From: Chloroflexota bacterium
GTDB lineage: Bacteria; Chloroflexota; Dehalococcoidia; Lucifugimonadales; JADFKI01
NCBI GenBank assembly: GCA_022565015.1
Contig: JADFKI010000121.1
Coordinates: 1-10,024, forward strand
Reading direction: 5' to 3'
DNA length: 10,024 nt
Shown: positions 1 to 6,555 of the stretch, in pieces
Position numbering within the stretch: position 1 is the first letter of the stretch
How the letters are laid out: every line of letters starts with the position of its first letter
Made by a program: the position numbers and the translations under genes
Notes under the pieces: generated by a model
Databases searched by the model: none
What the model was told of the DNA's origin: nothing
What the model saw: the letters and a program-made list of their open reading frames with translations, nothing else

Positions 1-2
1 TA

Positions 3-218
3 GTGCCTATCCGAAATCTGCCACGGATGGTTCGACAAGCTCCCCGAAGAATCGGGGTCCGAAGATATTCCTCACAAGGAGTCGGACACCACGAACGGGC
101 AATCTTCCGTTCGTCCTGTCCGACTCCCAGGAATGTATATCGCCGGACTCCGCCGCTGCGGAGAGCACTATCGAAGGAACGTGAAACGTCAAATTAAGGT
201 TGTCGGATAGGCTCTTAG
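3..218 (+). mobile_element. MITE-like non-autonomous element, copy 1 (about 215 bp)
   Basis: The element has terminal inverted repeats GCCTATCCGA (5-14) and TCGGATAGGC (203-212). Its interior is dense in perfect hairpins: CCCCGA/TCGGGG (42-47 with 52-57), an 11-bp stem 78-88 with 117-127, a nested stem ACGAACGG/CCGTTCGT (91-98 with 107-114), and CTCCGC/GCGGAG (148-153 with 158-163). It shares long segments with a second, shorter copy at 1556-1685 in the opposite orientation: 16 identical bases at 27-42, and 28 of 30 at 89-118. There is no transposase or other credible ORF inside. The outer boundary is uncertain because the window begins here. The right end coincides with the truD stop codon. 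Confidence 0.72.
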
Positions 219-1303
219 TCGGCGGGTCCTGCTTCCTTGAGCAACTCACGCAGCAGGCAGGTGGCGAAGGAGCCCTTGGGTAGCGTGAACCTGACCACGT
301 AGCCGTCCTCCGTCGCTTCGAGGGAGAAGTCCCAGGGTATGATGCGGCTGACGCGTCGGGCCCCGGTGAGCGTTCTGAAGTCGTCCCAGGCCAAACGGGA
401 GTCATCGAGCACCTCGCGCTCCAGCTCGCCGGCCCCGTCGTTGCTCAGCCTCGCCTTCTTGCCGAACAACGGCAGCACCGCGCTTATCTCCAGCCGCTCC
501 GCACGAGGAGACTCGGCTTCTCCGTCTTCGACGACGAACATGCCGCCGGAATCGTGCCTCTGCGCCCAGTCTCCGCTCAAGACCCGGCCATAGAGTCCTC
601 GCTCGATGCGGGCCTTCACGAGATGGTTGAATACGTGGGACTGCAGCGCCGACAGATAGAAGCGGTACGACCGACGTGTCCCGGCGCGGGACTCTCCACG
701 AGCGAGGCGAACGGCTTCGATAGCGTTGTCGTTGAAGCTCCCGAATCGCTGAGGGCCAAAGTAGTTTGGCAGACCGAACGACGTGATCCTCTCCAGGACT
801 GCCGACGAAATGCGCTCCCAGTCCGGAACGGGATTGCGGACGCGAATCTCGAACCGGTTCGCCCTCAGGTGTCCCAGACCCAGCTTGTTCGTGTGCCGCG
901 ACATTTCCAGGATGCTGATGCCCTCGACGTCGCTCAGCGAGTGGAGCTCTTCTTCGTACTCCTCGCGTACGCTGAACCACTGACGGGTGACCGCATGCTT
1001 GTCCTTCCTTCCGGCGAAGCCGACGGCGCGCTCCGGGACGCCACGGTCTCGCAGCGCCTTCACGACATCCAATGTCGCGAGGCTGCGTTTTTCGACGAGG
1101 GCGTACGCGTGGCTACCCTCGCCGGAAGGCAGGTAGCTGGGCATCTCGACGACCCTGAAGTCCTCGGGCTCGCGTCGAGTCTCGCCTCCGGTGCCCGGCA
1201 GTCCGGCGGTGATCGCCGGCAACTCGCTCCAGTCGAATCTATATCTATTTAGCTCAGGGTCTGAGTCGTTGGAGATACTCGATTTGTCCACTTCCGGCCT
1301 CAT
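215..1303 (-). CDS. truD: tRNA pseudouridine synthase D (TruD)
   Basis: This is a 362-residue TruD-family pseudouridine synthase, the family that makes pseudouridine 13 in tRNA. The TruD signature GRKDKHAVTRQWFSV is at residues 98-112, with D101 as the expected catalytic aspartate. Further family blocks are LPGTGG (35-40) followed by PEDFRVVE (46-53), LPNYFGPQRFGSF (178-190), FYLSALQSHVFN (215-226) and LPKGSFATCLLRE (341-353). All blocks are present in order and the length is normal, so the enzyme should be active. The ATG start overlaps the stop of a short upstream ORF (ATGA), which suggests translational coupling. No good ribosome-binding site precedes it and the N-terminal 30 residues are not conserved in the family, so the start is not certain. 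The stop codon TAA (215-217) falls at the tip of the MITE-like element. Confidence 0.95.
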   Translation of the reverse strand: MRPEVDKSSISNDSDPELNRYRFDWSELPAITAGLPGTGGETRREPEDFRVVEMPSYLPSGEGSHAYALVEKRSLATLDVVKALRDRGVPERAVGFAGRKDKHAVTRQWFSVREEYEEELHSLSDVEGISILEMSRHTNKLGLGHLRANRFEIRVRNPVPDWERISSAVLERITSFGLPNYFGPQRFGSFNDNAIEAVRLARGESRAGTRRSYRFYLSALQSHVFNHLVKARIERGLYGRVLSGDWAQRHDSGGMFVVEDGEAESPRAERLEISAVLPLFGKKARLSNDGAGELEREVLDDSRLAWDDFRTLTGARRVSRIIPWDFSLEATEDGYVVRFTLPKGSFATCLLRELLKEAGPAD

Positions 1304-1404
1304 TCCAGCGTTGCGATCTTGTGAGAAGCCAAGAAATCCCAGTCCAGGCCCGTGGCCGGCAACTCCCCCTTTATTACATCTATGCGAATATCGGTAATTT
1401 TCAT
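1300..1404 (-). pseudogene. 34-codon ORF resembling the N-terminus of a mandelate racemase/enolase-superfamily enzyme
   Basis: This short ORF begins MKITDIRIDVIKGELP and ends DFLASHKIATLE before TGA. The opening MKITDIRI is typical of the first beta strand of mandelate racemase/muconate-lactonizing enzymes. In those enzymes the first stretch usually runs into a strand followed by ETDEG, and this ORF stops at a matching place, after ATLE. No barrel domain follows. The TGA overlaps the truD ATG by four bases. The ORF could be a decayed stub whose remainder was lost when truD came to lie next to it, or a leader peptide that couples translation to truD. The family assignment rests on a short match recognised by eye. 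Only a weak Shine-Dalgarno-like CAGG precedes the ATG. Confidence 0.4.
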
Positions 1405-1497
1405 TTTTTCAGCCTGAAAGCAGGTCGCCGGACTCGGCAACACTATGCTATGAGTCTCCAGCGCGAAATCTAGCATGGCTTATCCCACGTGACGGAC

Positions 1498-1518
1498 ATT
1501 ATACGTCGAGAACGACGT
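1498..1518 (-). promoter_or_regulatory. Candidate -10 box with adjoining perfect dyad upstream of the short ORF-truD unit
   Basis: On the minus strand a perfect TATAAT (plus-strand ATTATA, 1498-1503) directly follows a perfect inverted repeat ACGTCG-AGAA-CGACGT (1503-1518). No convincing -35 box lies 16-18 bases upstream. The dyad would sit in the promoter spacer, where an operator could act. It lies about 95-115 bases before the short ORF that overlaps truD. The rest of 1405-1558 shows no gene. Confidence 0.35.
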
Positions 1519-1555
1519 GCGTGTTGAAATCCGCTCGAATGCGGCGTTGCTTCGA

Positions 1556-1685
1556 CTCAGAGCCTATCCGAAAACCTCATTTGGACGTCTTACGGTCCTT
1601 CGACAATGCTCAGGACGAACGGATGATTGCCAGTTCGTGGTGAGCTTGTCGAACCATTCGTGGCAATTTTCGGATAGGCTCTTAG
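1556..1685 (-). mobile_element. MITE-like non-autonomous element, copy 2 (about 125 bp)
   Basis: The terminal inverted repeats are a perfect 16 bp: AGAGCCTATCCGAAAA (1559-1574) and its complement (1667-1682). They extend to 18 of 19 matches if the flanking CTC/TTAG bases are counted. The interior holds two inverted copies of a REP-like unit, at 1597-1622 and 1630-1655, carrying TTCGACAA and CGAAC cores, so the whole element can fold on itself. Read on the minus strand it aligns with copy 1 at 3-218 but lacks several of that copy's internal hairpins. The ends flanked by TTAG recall IS5-like YTAR target sites, but there is no clean target duplication. It contains no transposase. Confidence 0.75.
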
Positions 1686-1735
1686 CCTACATATGGTGAT
1701 GATGGCCGTGGAAGGGGGGCCAGATAAAGTAACAA

Positions 1736-1764
1736 TTGACAGAAGTAAGCGCCGAACATAGAAT
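1736..1764 (+). promoter_or_regulatory. Near-consensus sigma-70-type promoter for the membrane protein gene
   Basis: A perfect -35 TTGACA (1736-1741) is followed after exactly 17 bases by TAGAAT (1759-1764), one mismatch from the -10 consensus. Transcription would start near 1771, giving a leader of about 45 bases before the start at 1816. The promoter lies just outside the right end of the MITE-like copy 2. Confidence 0.7.
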
Positions 1765-1815
1765 CGGCCCAGACCGGGACGGTCATGGCGAGATCTGAAT
1801 TCGGGAGGAATGTCC

Positions 1816-2646
1816 ATGGTGTCTACACTATCGACCAGGACCCTTGGCGACGTGGCCTCAGACACGTGGAGGATTTACAAGGATAACTTCTGGAAGATCG
1901 TTGGCATATCGGCGATGGTGCAGATTCCTGCGAGCATCGTCGTAGGCGTCATGTTCTTAATTTTGGCTGGAACGGGCATGGCATCGGGCTTTTTTGACGA
2001 GCCAGAGCCAGACCCGGCAATATTTCTTTCGTCCTCGTTCATTGCGGTGCTCATCGTATTCCTCGGAGTGTCGATGGCCGCCTTCTTCCTGATGTTCATC
2101 GTATTGGAAGGGGCAGTCACCCACGCCGTCTGCCAACAGTACGTCTGGCAACAAATCAGCGTGAGGCTGGCTTTTCGTCGGACCTTTCGTCGATTTTGGC
2201 CGATGCTTGGTGCGGTAACACTCGTGTTCCTGGCCGTGTTTTTGATGGCGATCACGATCATAGGGATACCGTTTGCAATCTATTTTGGCCTGCGTTGGTA
2301 CTACGTGTTGCAGGTCTCCCTTCTGGAGGACCTGGGCCCGACCGAATCCCTCCGTGGCAGCTCTGAGCTGGTTGAAGGCAACTGGTGGCGTGTACTGGGA
2401 ATCACATTTGTTTTATCTTTTATTATTTCCGCGGTTACTTTTCTTCCAAGCTTCATTCCAATAATTGGGCCTATTATCGTGAATATCGTGGCGTGGCCCG
2501 CATACACGGTAGCCAAGACGGTGCTCTATTGCGACTTACGTTTGCGGGCTGAGGGGGCCGAGCAGTTCAACGAGGCGGTGCTTGCCGGGAACATCGGTCT
2601 GGCCCCAGTAGAAGAAGAGGGTTGGTCCAAGTTCGATCCGGCATAA
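1816..2646 (+). CDS. Polytopic membrane protein, GPDPase membrane-domain-like
   Basis: This is a 276-residue integral membrane protein of unknown function. Hydrophobic segments lie at about residues 27-52, 73-99, 130-158 and 194-236; the last is long enough for two passes. The cytosolic-looking ends and the motif GSSELVEGNWWRVLGI (181-196), after a run of aromatic residues, recall the membrane domain found next to glycerophosphodiester phosphodiesterases and related DUF families. No catalytic domain is present. The ATG at 1816 is preferred because GGGAGGA (1803-1809) lies six bases upstream. An ATG at 1810 overlaps the end of that site and would add two residues. The gene has its own promoter and converges with trmD, with 38 bases between the stops and no clear terminator. 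Confidence 0.75.
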   Translation: MVSTLSTRTLGDVASDTWRIYKDNFWKIVGISAMVQIPASIVVGVMFLILAGTGMASGFFDEPEPDPAIFLSSSFIAVLIVFLGVSMAAFFLMFIVLEGAVTHAVCQQYVWQQISVRLAFRRTFRRFWPMLGAVTLVFLAVFLMAITIIGIPFAIYFGLRWYYVLQVSLLEDLGPTESLRGSSELVEGNWWRVLGITFVLSFIISAVTFLPSFIPIIGPIIVNIVAWPAYTVAKTVLYCDLRLRAEGAEQFNEAVLAGNIGLAPVEEEGWSKFDPA

Positions 2647-2684
2647 CGCGGGCGATCTTGAGGCAAGCTGACGTGTCCTGTCTA

Positions 2685-3437
2685 TCAAGCCGTAGCCGTG
2701 CCATCTTCCTGGAGTCCCTGGATGAAGCGCCTGTCCTCCTCGGTCAGCTCGACGTCTTTTAGCATGTCCGGCCTCCGCAGCGCCGTCCTGCGCAGCGACT
2801 CCCGACGGCGCCATCGCTCGATCTCGGCGTGATTGCCTGACAGCAGCACATCCGGGACGCTCCAGCCACGAAACTCCGCGGGGCGCGTGTACTGCGGGTG
2901 CTGCAGCAGGCCCGTGGTGTGCGAGTCGTCCAGCGCCGACTCCATCGAGCCCACGACTCCGGGGACCAGTCGCGACACGGCGTCGATGAGGACCATCGCG
3001 GCCAGCTCACCGCCGCTGAGCACGTAGTCGCCTATGCTGATCTCGTCCGTCGCCAGGTGTTCGCGTATTCGCTCGTCCACTCCCTCGTAGCGGCCGCAGA
3101 TGATGACCAGGTCTTTTTTGGTTGCGAGGTCTTCCACGATACGCTGGTCGAGCTTTCTACCCTGCGGAGTCATCAGAATCACGGGCGTCTCGGCGGGTAG
3201 CGATGCGGACTCAAAGACGGACTCCGTGGCCTTGAACAGCGGCTCCGGCTTCATTAACATGCCTGCCCCGCCTCCGAACGGATAGTCGTCCACGGTGCGA
3301 TGGCGGTCGTCGGCCTGGTCCCTGATATCGTGCAGCGCCACCTCTATGAGCCCTTTTCCGATGGCGCGGGAAAGAATGCTCTCGGAGAGCGGCCCCTGGA
3401 AAATCCCGGGGAAGAGGGTAAGAACGTGAAAGCGCAT
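2685..3437 (-). CDS. trmD: tRNA (guanine-N1)-methyltransferase TrmD
   Basis: TrmD uses S-adenosylmethionine to methylate G37 next to the anticodon and prevents +1 frameshifting. At 250 residues the protein has the usual length and all the SPOUT-knot blocks: PFGGGAGM (53-60), MTPQGRKLDQ (89-98), ICGRYEGVDERI (113-124), EISIGDYVLSGGELA (132-146), RLVPGVVG (156-163), and GLLQHPQYTRP (176-186), preceded by D171 as the likely catalytic aspartate. The open frame runs on upstream to 3767 inside the neighbouring mogA-like gene, but the family begins at MRFHVLTLFPG, so the ATG at 3437 is the start. The mogA-like stop lies eight bases upstream, so the two genes are very probably co-transcribed. The usual rpsP-rimM-trmD-rplS neighbours are absent. 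Confidence 0.97.
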   Translation of the reverse strand: MRFHVLTLFPGIFQGPLSESILSRAIGKGLIEVALHDIRDQADDRHRTVDDYPFGGGAGMLMKPEPLFKATESVFESASLPAETPVILMTPQGRKLDQRIVEDLATKKDLVIICGRYEGVDERIREHLATDEISIGDYVLSGGELAAMVLIDAVSRLVPGVVGSMESALDDSHTTGLLQHPQYTRPAEFRGWSVPDVLLSGNHAEIERWRRRESLRRTALRRPDMLKDVELTEEDRRFIQGLQEDGTATA

Positions 3438-3445
3438 CGGACGGG

Positions 3446-3946
3446 CTAGCCAGTTGGGTGGCCGCGCCGGCCCTTTACCATCTCTAGGCCGTGGGGAATG
3501 GCTTCGAGCGCCACCGCGAGGGTCTCCCGGACTGCCTTGGGACTGCCTGGAAGGTTTACGATGAGACAGCCGGACCGAACGCCGGAGACCGAGCGGCTCA
3601 GCATGGCCAGGGGGGTGTTCTTGAGGGTCTGGATTCTCATGGCCTCGGCGATGCCGGGTACGTCGATATCGAGCACCGCCTTCGTCGCCTCGGGGGTCAC
3701 GTCTCGCGGCCCGAGGCCGGTACCGCCGGTGGTCAATATCAGGTCGAACTCGCCTCCATCGCACCACTCGCGCAGCCGGCCCGATATCAGCTCCTCCTCG
3801 TCGGGCACGATGTCCCGACGGAGCTCCCGAAAATCTTCGCCGGCCATCATCTCGCTGATCACGTCTCCACTGGTGTCTTCACGTTCCCCCTTGGAGCCCG
3901 CGTCGCTGATCGTCAGTATGGCAAGTCTAAAAATTGTTTCAGACAT
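3446..3946 (-). CDS. mogA: Molybdenum cofactor biosynthesis protein, MogA/MoaB family
   Basis: This is a 166-residue MogA/MoaB-fold protein. Such proteins adenylate molybdopterin before molybdate insertion. The diagnostic loop TTGGTGLGPRDVTPEA is at 72-87, including D82 of the active site. D49, in VPDEEEL, is the other conserved acidic position. SGVRSGCLIVNLPGSPKAV (121-139) is the second substrate-binding block. Whether it acts as MogA (adenylyltransferase) or as a MoaB-like paralogue cannot be told from the sequence. Its start at 3946 lacks an obvious Shine-Dalgarno sequence. It lies eight bases before trmD on the same strand. No other molybdenum cofactor gene is in the window. Confidence 0.93.
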   Translation of the reverse strand: MSETIFRLAILTISDAGSKGEREDTSGDVISEMMAGEDFRELRRDIVPDEEELISGRLREWCDGGEFDLILTTGGTGLGPRDVTPEATKAVLDIDVPGIAEAMRIQTLKNTPLAMLSRSVSGVRSGCLIVNLPGSPKAVRETLAVALEAIPHGLEMVKGRRGHPTG

Positions 3947-3979
3947 TGTTTAACACTGTGGACATAGACTGGGATTCCT

Positions 3980-4008
3980 GAGATAAAATTAACTGAAAGA
4001 GATGTCTA
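3980..4008 (-). promoter_or_regulatory. Weak candidate promoter for mogA-trmD
   Basis: On the minus strand TAGACA (4003-4008, five of six to TTGACA) is followed after 17 bases by TATCTC (3980-3985, only three of six to the -10 consensus). It would give a leader of about 30 bases. It is the best match in this AT-richer stretch but is not strong. Confidence 0.28.
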
Positions 4009-4071
4009 AAAAACCCTTGCGTCTTGTTTAGGTTCTCTGGGAAACTCAGTTACGGTGGTGCAGCAGGTAAC

Positions 4072-4084
4072 GCCGCTGAGCGGC
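4072..4084. promoter_or_regulatory. 13-bp perfect dyad in the divergent mogA/rsmH region
   Basis: GCCGCT-G-AGCGGC is a perfect palindrome around a single central base. It lies about 110 bases before rsmH and 125 bases before mogA. It cannot form a good hairpin loop, so a protein-binding site is possible, although a chance GC-rich match is not excluded. I see no convincing rsmH promoter in the rest of 3947-4196. Confidence 0.25.
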
Positions 4085-4196
4085 CACATTGTAACACGCG
4101 AGGCGCACCCAGCGCATGGCGCCAGTTTTGCATATGTGCGGACGGCCTGAGTTGCACCTGCACATTTCAAACTGAGCCCTCTTTTTGTGATTAGAG

Positions 4197-5120
4197 GTGG
4201 AAATTCATCACACGCCGGTGATGGTCGGCGAGGTCTTGTCCACGCTGCAGGTAAACCCTTCCGGCAGCTACGTCGACTGCACGTTGGGTGAGGGCGGACA
4301 CGCGTCCGCGATCTTGAGCGCGACTGACCCACCGCCACGGCTCCTGGGCATAGACCTGGACCTGGAAGCGCTCGAGTCCGCGACTGGAAGGTTGGGCGAG
4401 TTCTCGCGTAGCTTCGTCGCGGAGCAGGGGAACTTCGCCAACGTCAGGGACATTGCTCGAAGGCACGGGTTCGAGCCCGCGGATGGGATTCTGTTCGACC
4501 TCGGACTCTCTTCCTTGCAAGTCGATACCGCTGCCAGGGGATTCAGCTTCCGCAAGGAAGCCCGGCTGGACATGAGGTTCGATACATCCCAAATGCTGTC
4601 AGCCGCCGAGGTGGTCAACGGCTTCCCGGAATCCGAGTTGGCAGACGTCATATATCGGTACGGTGAGGAGCGGAGGTCGAGAAGAATCGCCTCCGCAATC
4701 GTAAGAAACCGACCCTTGGATACCACGACGCAGCTGGCGGAGGTGATTTCCAGGGTCCTGGGCGGGCCCAGCGGGAGGAGAATCCACCCGGCAACGAAGA
4801 CCTTTCAGGCCATCCGAATGGCGGTAAACGGGGAGTTGGACAACGTAGAGAAGGGCCTAGATCAGGCAATTGAGGTGCTCAGAGAGGGCGGACGAATCGT
4901 GGTGATCAGCTATCACTCCTTGGAGGATAGGCTGGTCAAAGGGGTGCTCAGGCGTGGGGCCTCGAGATGCATATGCCCCCCCGAAATACCGATGTGCGTA
5001 TGCGGCCATGAACCGGCGTTGCGGCTTGTAAGCCGGAGGGTGATCAGGCCCGGCCAGGAAGAGATAAGAATGAATCCAAGGAGCCGTAGCGCTCGACTAA
5101 GGGTGGCGGAGCGTATTTGA
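4197..5120 (+). CDS. rsmH: 16S rRNA (cytosine(1402)-N4)-methyltransferase RsmH
   Basis: RsmH (formerly MraW) methylates N4 of C1402 in the ribosomal P site and is the usual first or second gene of dcw clusters. The 307-residue protein begins with the family motif HHTPVMVGEVL. It continues with the SAM-binding loop DCTLGEGGHA (27-36), GIDLDLEALE, ILFDLGLSSLQVD, RGFSFRKEARLDMRFD, FQAIRMAVNGEL and VISYHSLEDRLVK, and ends in RSRSARLRVAE. The cysteine-rich CICPPEIPMCVCG segment common in the family is present. The start is GTG at 4197, chosen because it gives the typical N-terminus. Only AGAGG directly abuts it, so the ribosome-binding site is poor. No mraZ precedes it. ftsA follows after about 60 bases. 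Confidence 0.96.
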   Translation: MEIHHTPVMVGEVLSTLQVNPSGSYVDCTLGEGGHASAILSATDPPPRLLGIDLDLEALESATGRLGEFSRSFVAEQGNFANVRDIARRHGFEPADGILFDLGLSSLQVDTAARGFSFRKEARLDMRFDTSQMLSAAEVVNGFPESELADVIYRYGEERRSRRIASAIVRNRPLDTTTQLAEVISRVLGGPSGRRIHPATKTFQAIRMAVNGELDNVEKGLDQAIEVLREGGRIVVISYHSLEDRLVKGVLRRGASRCICPPEIPMCVCGHEPALRLVSRRVIRPGQEEIRMNPRSRSARLRVAERI

Positions 5121-5181
5121 CAGTCCTACGCAAACATCACCGGTCAAGGTCCTTATCCGGACATCATTGGGGTTACCGATC

Positions 5182-6450
5182 ATGATGCATAGAGCGAAAA
5201 TTCTGACCGCAATCGACATTGGCACGACGAAGGTCTGCACCGTCATCGGCGAGAAGTCCGAAACGGGCAGCCTGAGCGTCCTTGGGCATAGCGTGGTCCC
5301 CTGCGAGGGGCTGGTCAAGGGCGTCATCGAAAATCTCGTTGCGACTCAGATTTCCGTACGGGCGTCGGTCAAGGAGGCTGAGGGCAAGGCCGGTGTCAAG
5401 GTGGGCTCCGCTTACGTAGGAATCACCGGCTCTCACGTCTCCTTCGAGAATCGGAGCGACGTCCTGAGTTGGGTTGGTCGGCACGGCGTCATCACGTCAG
5501 CCGACCTGACGCAGGTGCCCGACAACGTCGCGAAGTACAGCAAAGGAGTCGGACGAAAAGTCCTGCACGCCATACCAATCAGCTATTCTCTGGACGGGCA
5601 AGAGGGAATCAAAGACCCGTTGGGCATGCACACTCGACGGCTGGAGGTAAAGACCCACGTAGTTACCGGAGCGGCCGCACCGATGGACCAGCTGGTGAGG
5701 GCGGTCGAGGGCACGGGCATCAGGGTCGAGGGACTCGTGCTCGAATCCCTCGCGAGCGGCGAGGCCGTGCTCACGCCGATGGAGAAGGCCGGAGGCGTCG
5801 TTCTGATCGACATCGGCGGCGGTACGACGGAGGTCATCGCATACCGCGCCGGCAGCATGTACTACACATCCGCCATTCCGGTGGGGGGATTCCAGTTCAC
5901 CAACGACATATGCCTGACCTACAACACTCCCTACGATAGCGCGGAAGAGGCCAAACTGAACTTTGCCAGCACGGAGCCGGACTCGGTGCGGCCCCACGAG
6001 GAGTTTACCCTGGCGATAGTCGGGCGCTCGACCGCGCTGACGTTGCCAAGGCGCGACCTTTGCCAGCTTACGCGCGAGCGGGCCCAGGAGCTGGCGAGAC
6101 TCATCGCCTTGAAGCTACGGGACGCCGAGATTTCCGACCTGTCCCAGGTGAATCTAGTGCTTACGGGTGGCGCCGCCAAACTCGCGGGCTTCGAAGCGAT
6201 GCTCAAGAAGATTCTTACCCCGAAAGTAAGGATCGGTTCGCCCATGCCTCTGCCGGGGATGCTCGAGGAGCTGCAGCAGCCCGATTTCGCTACCTCCGTG
6301 GGGATACTCATATGGGCGGCGGAGCAGAAAGCCAAAGAGGCGACCAATGGTACGAATGGCAGCGGCGCTTCTCATTCAGAGGGGGAGCCTGTCGGAAGCG
6401 GGGCGGGAGTATCCAGAATTCTGAACCCGTTCAAGTGGGGATCGAGATAA
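5182..6450 (+). CDS. ftsA: Cell division protein FtsA
   Basis: FtsA is the actin-like protein that tethers FtsZ to the membrane. The actin-fold nucleotide motifs are clear: AIDIGTTKVCTVIG (10-23, phosphate 1), DIGGGTTEVIAY (210-221, phosphate 2) and LTGGAAKLAGFEAM (327-340, adenosine). The C-terminus ILNPFKWGSR (413-422) fits the short amphipathic membrane-targeting helix, after a low-complexity glycine/serine linker. The ATG at 5182 (422 residues) is taken; an ATG immediately after it and a TTG at 5167 are alternatives, and the ribosome-binding site is weak. It follows rsmH with no mraY, mur, ftsW or ftsQ between, which suggests a division machine working without the standard peptidoglycan partners. 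Confidence 0.95.
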   Translation: MMHRAKILTAIDIGTTKVCTVIGEKSETGSLSVLGHSVVPCEGLVKGVIENLVATQISVRASVKEAEGKAGVKVGSAYVGITGSHVSFENRSDVLSWVGRHGVITSADLTQVPDNVAKYSKGVGRKVLHAIPISYSLDGQEGIKDPLGMHTRRLEVKTHVVTGAAAPMDQLVRAVEGTGIRVEGLVLESLASGEAVLTPMEKAGGVVLIDIGGGTTEVIAYRAGSMYYTSAIPVGGFQFTNDICLTYNTPYDSAEEAKLNFASTEPDSVRPHEEFTLAIVGRSTALTLPRRDLCQLTRERAQELARLIALKLRDAEISDLSQVNLVLTGGAAKLAGFEAMLKKILTPKVRIGSPMPLPGMLEELQQPDFATSVGILIWAAEQKAKEATNGTNGSGASHSEGEPVGSGAGVSRILNPFKWGSR

Positions 6451-6459
6451 TACGCGCAT

Positions 6460-6484
6460 GGGCGGGGCGCGAAATAAGCCGCCC
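6460..6484 (+). other. GC-rich hairpin between ftsA and ftsZ
   Basis: GGGCGG (6460-6465) pairs with CCGCCC (6479-6484) around a 13-base loop, just after the ftsA stop. No T tract follows, so it is not a standard terminator. It could lower read-through or mark an mRNA processing site and so help set the FtsZ to FtsA ratio. The rest of 6451-6555 shows no gene. Confidence 0.3.
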
Positions 6485-6555
6485 GGTATATCATTCAAGC
6501 TGTATCTTGCCCCGGCAAACGTCGCGGTAACTGGTACAAACCTAGGGAGGGTCTA

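Noticed and set aside
7..405. 132-codon minus-strand frame spanning the repeat and the truD end
   Set aside because: It crosses a MITE-like element and runs out of phase with truD; a chance frame.
554..1252. 232-codon open frame on the plus strand
   Set aside because: It is the complementary-strand shadow of truD and matches no family.
3438..3767. 110-codon upstream extension of the trmD reading frame
   Set aside because: It lies antiphase within the mogA-like gene on the same strand, is full of arginine and proline, and the TrmD family begins at the ATG at 3437.
3952..3963. DnaA-box-like TGTCCACA on the minus strand near mogA
   Set aside because: Single site with about seven of nine matches and no cluster or AT-rich unwinding region; not an origin.
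3491..3967. 150-codon class open frames on the plus strand opposite mogA
   Set aside because: Shadows of the mogA-like gene; GC-rich codon bias keeps antisense frames open.
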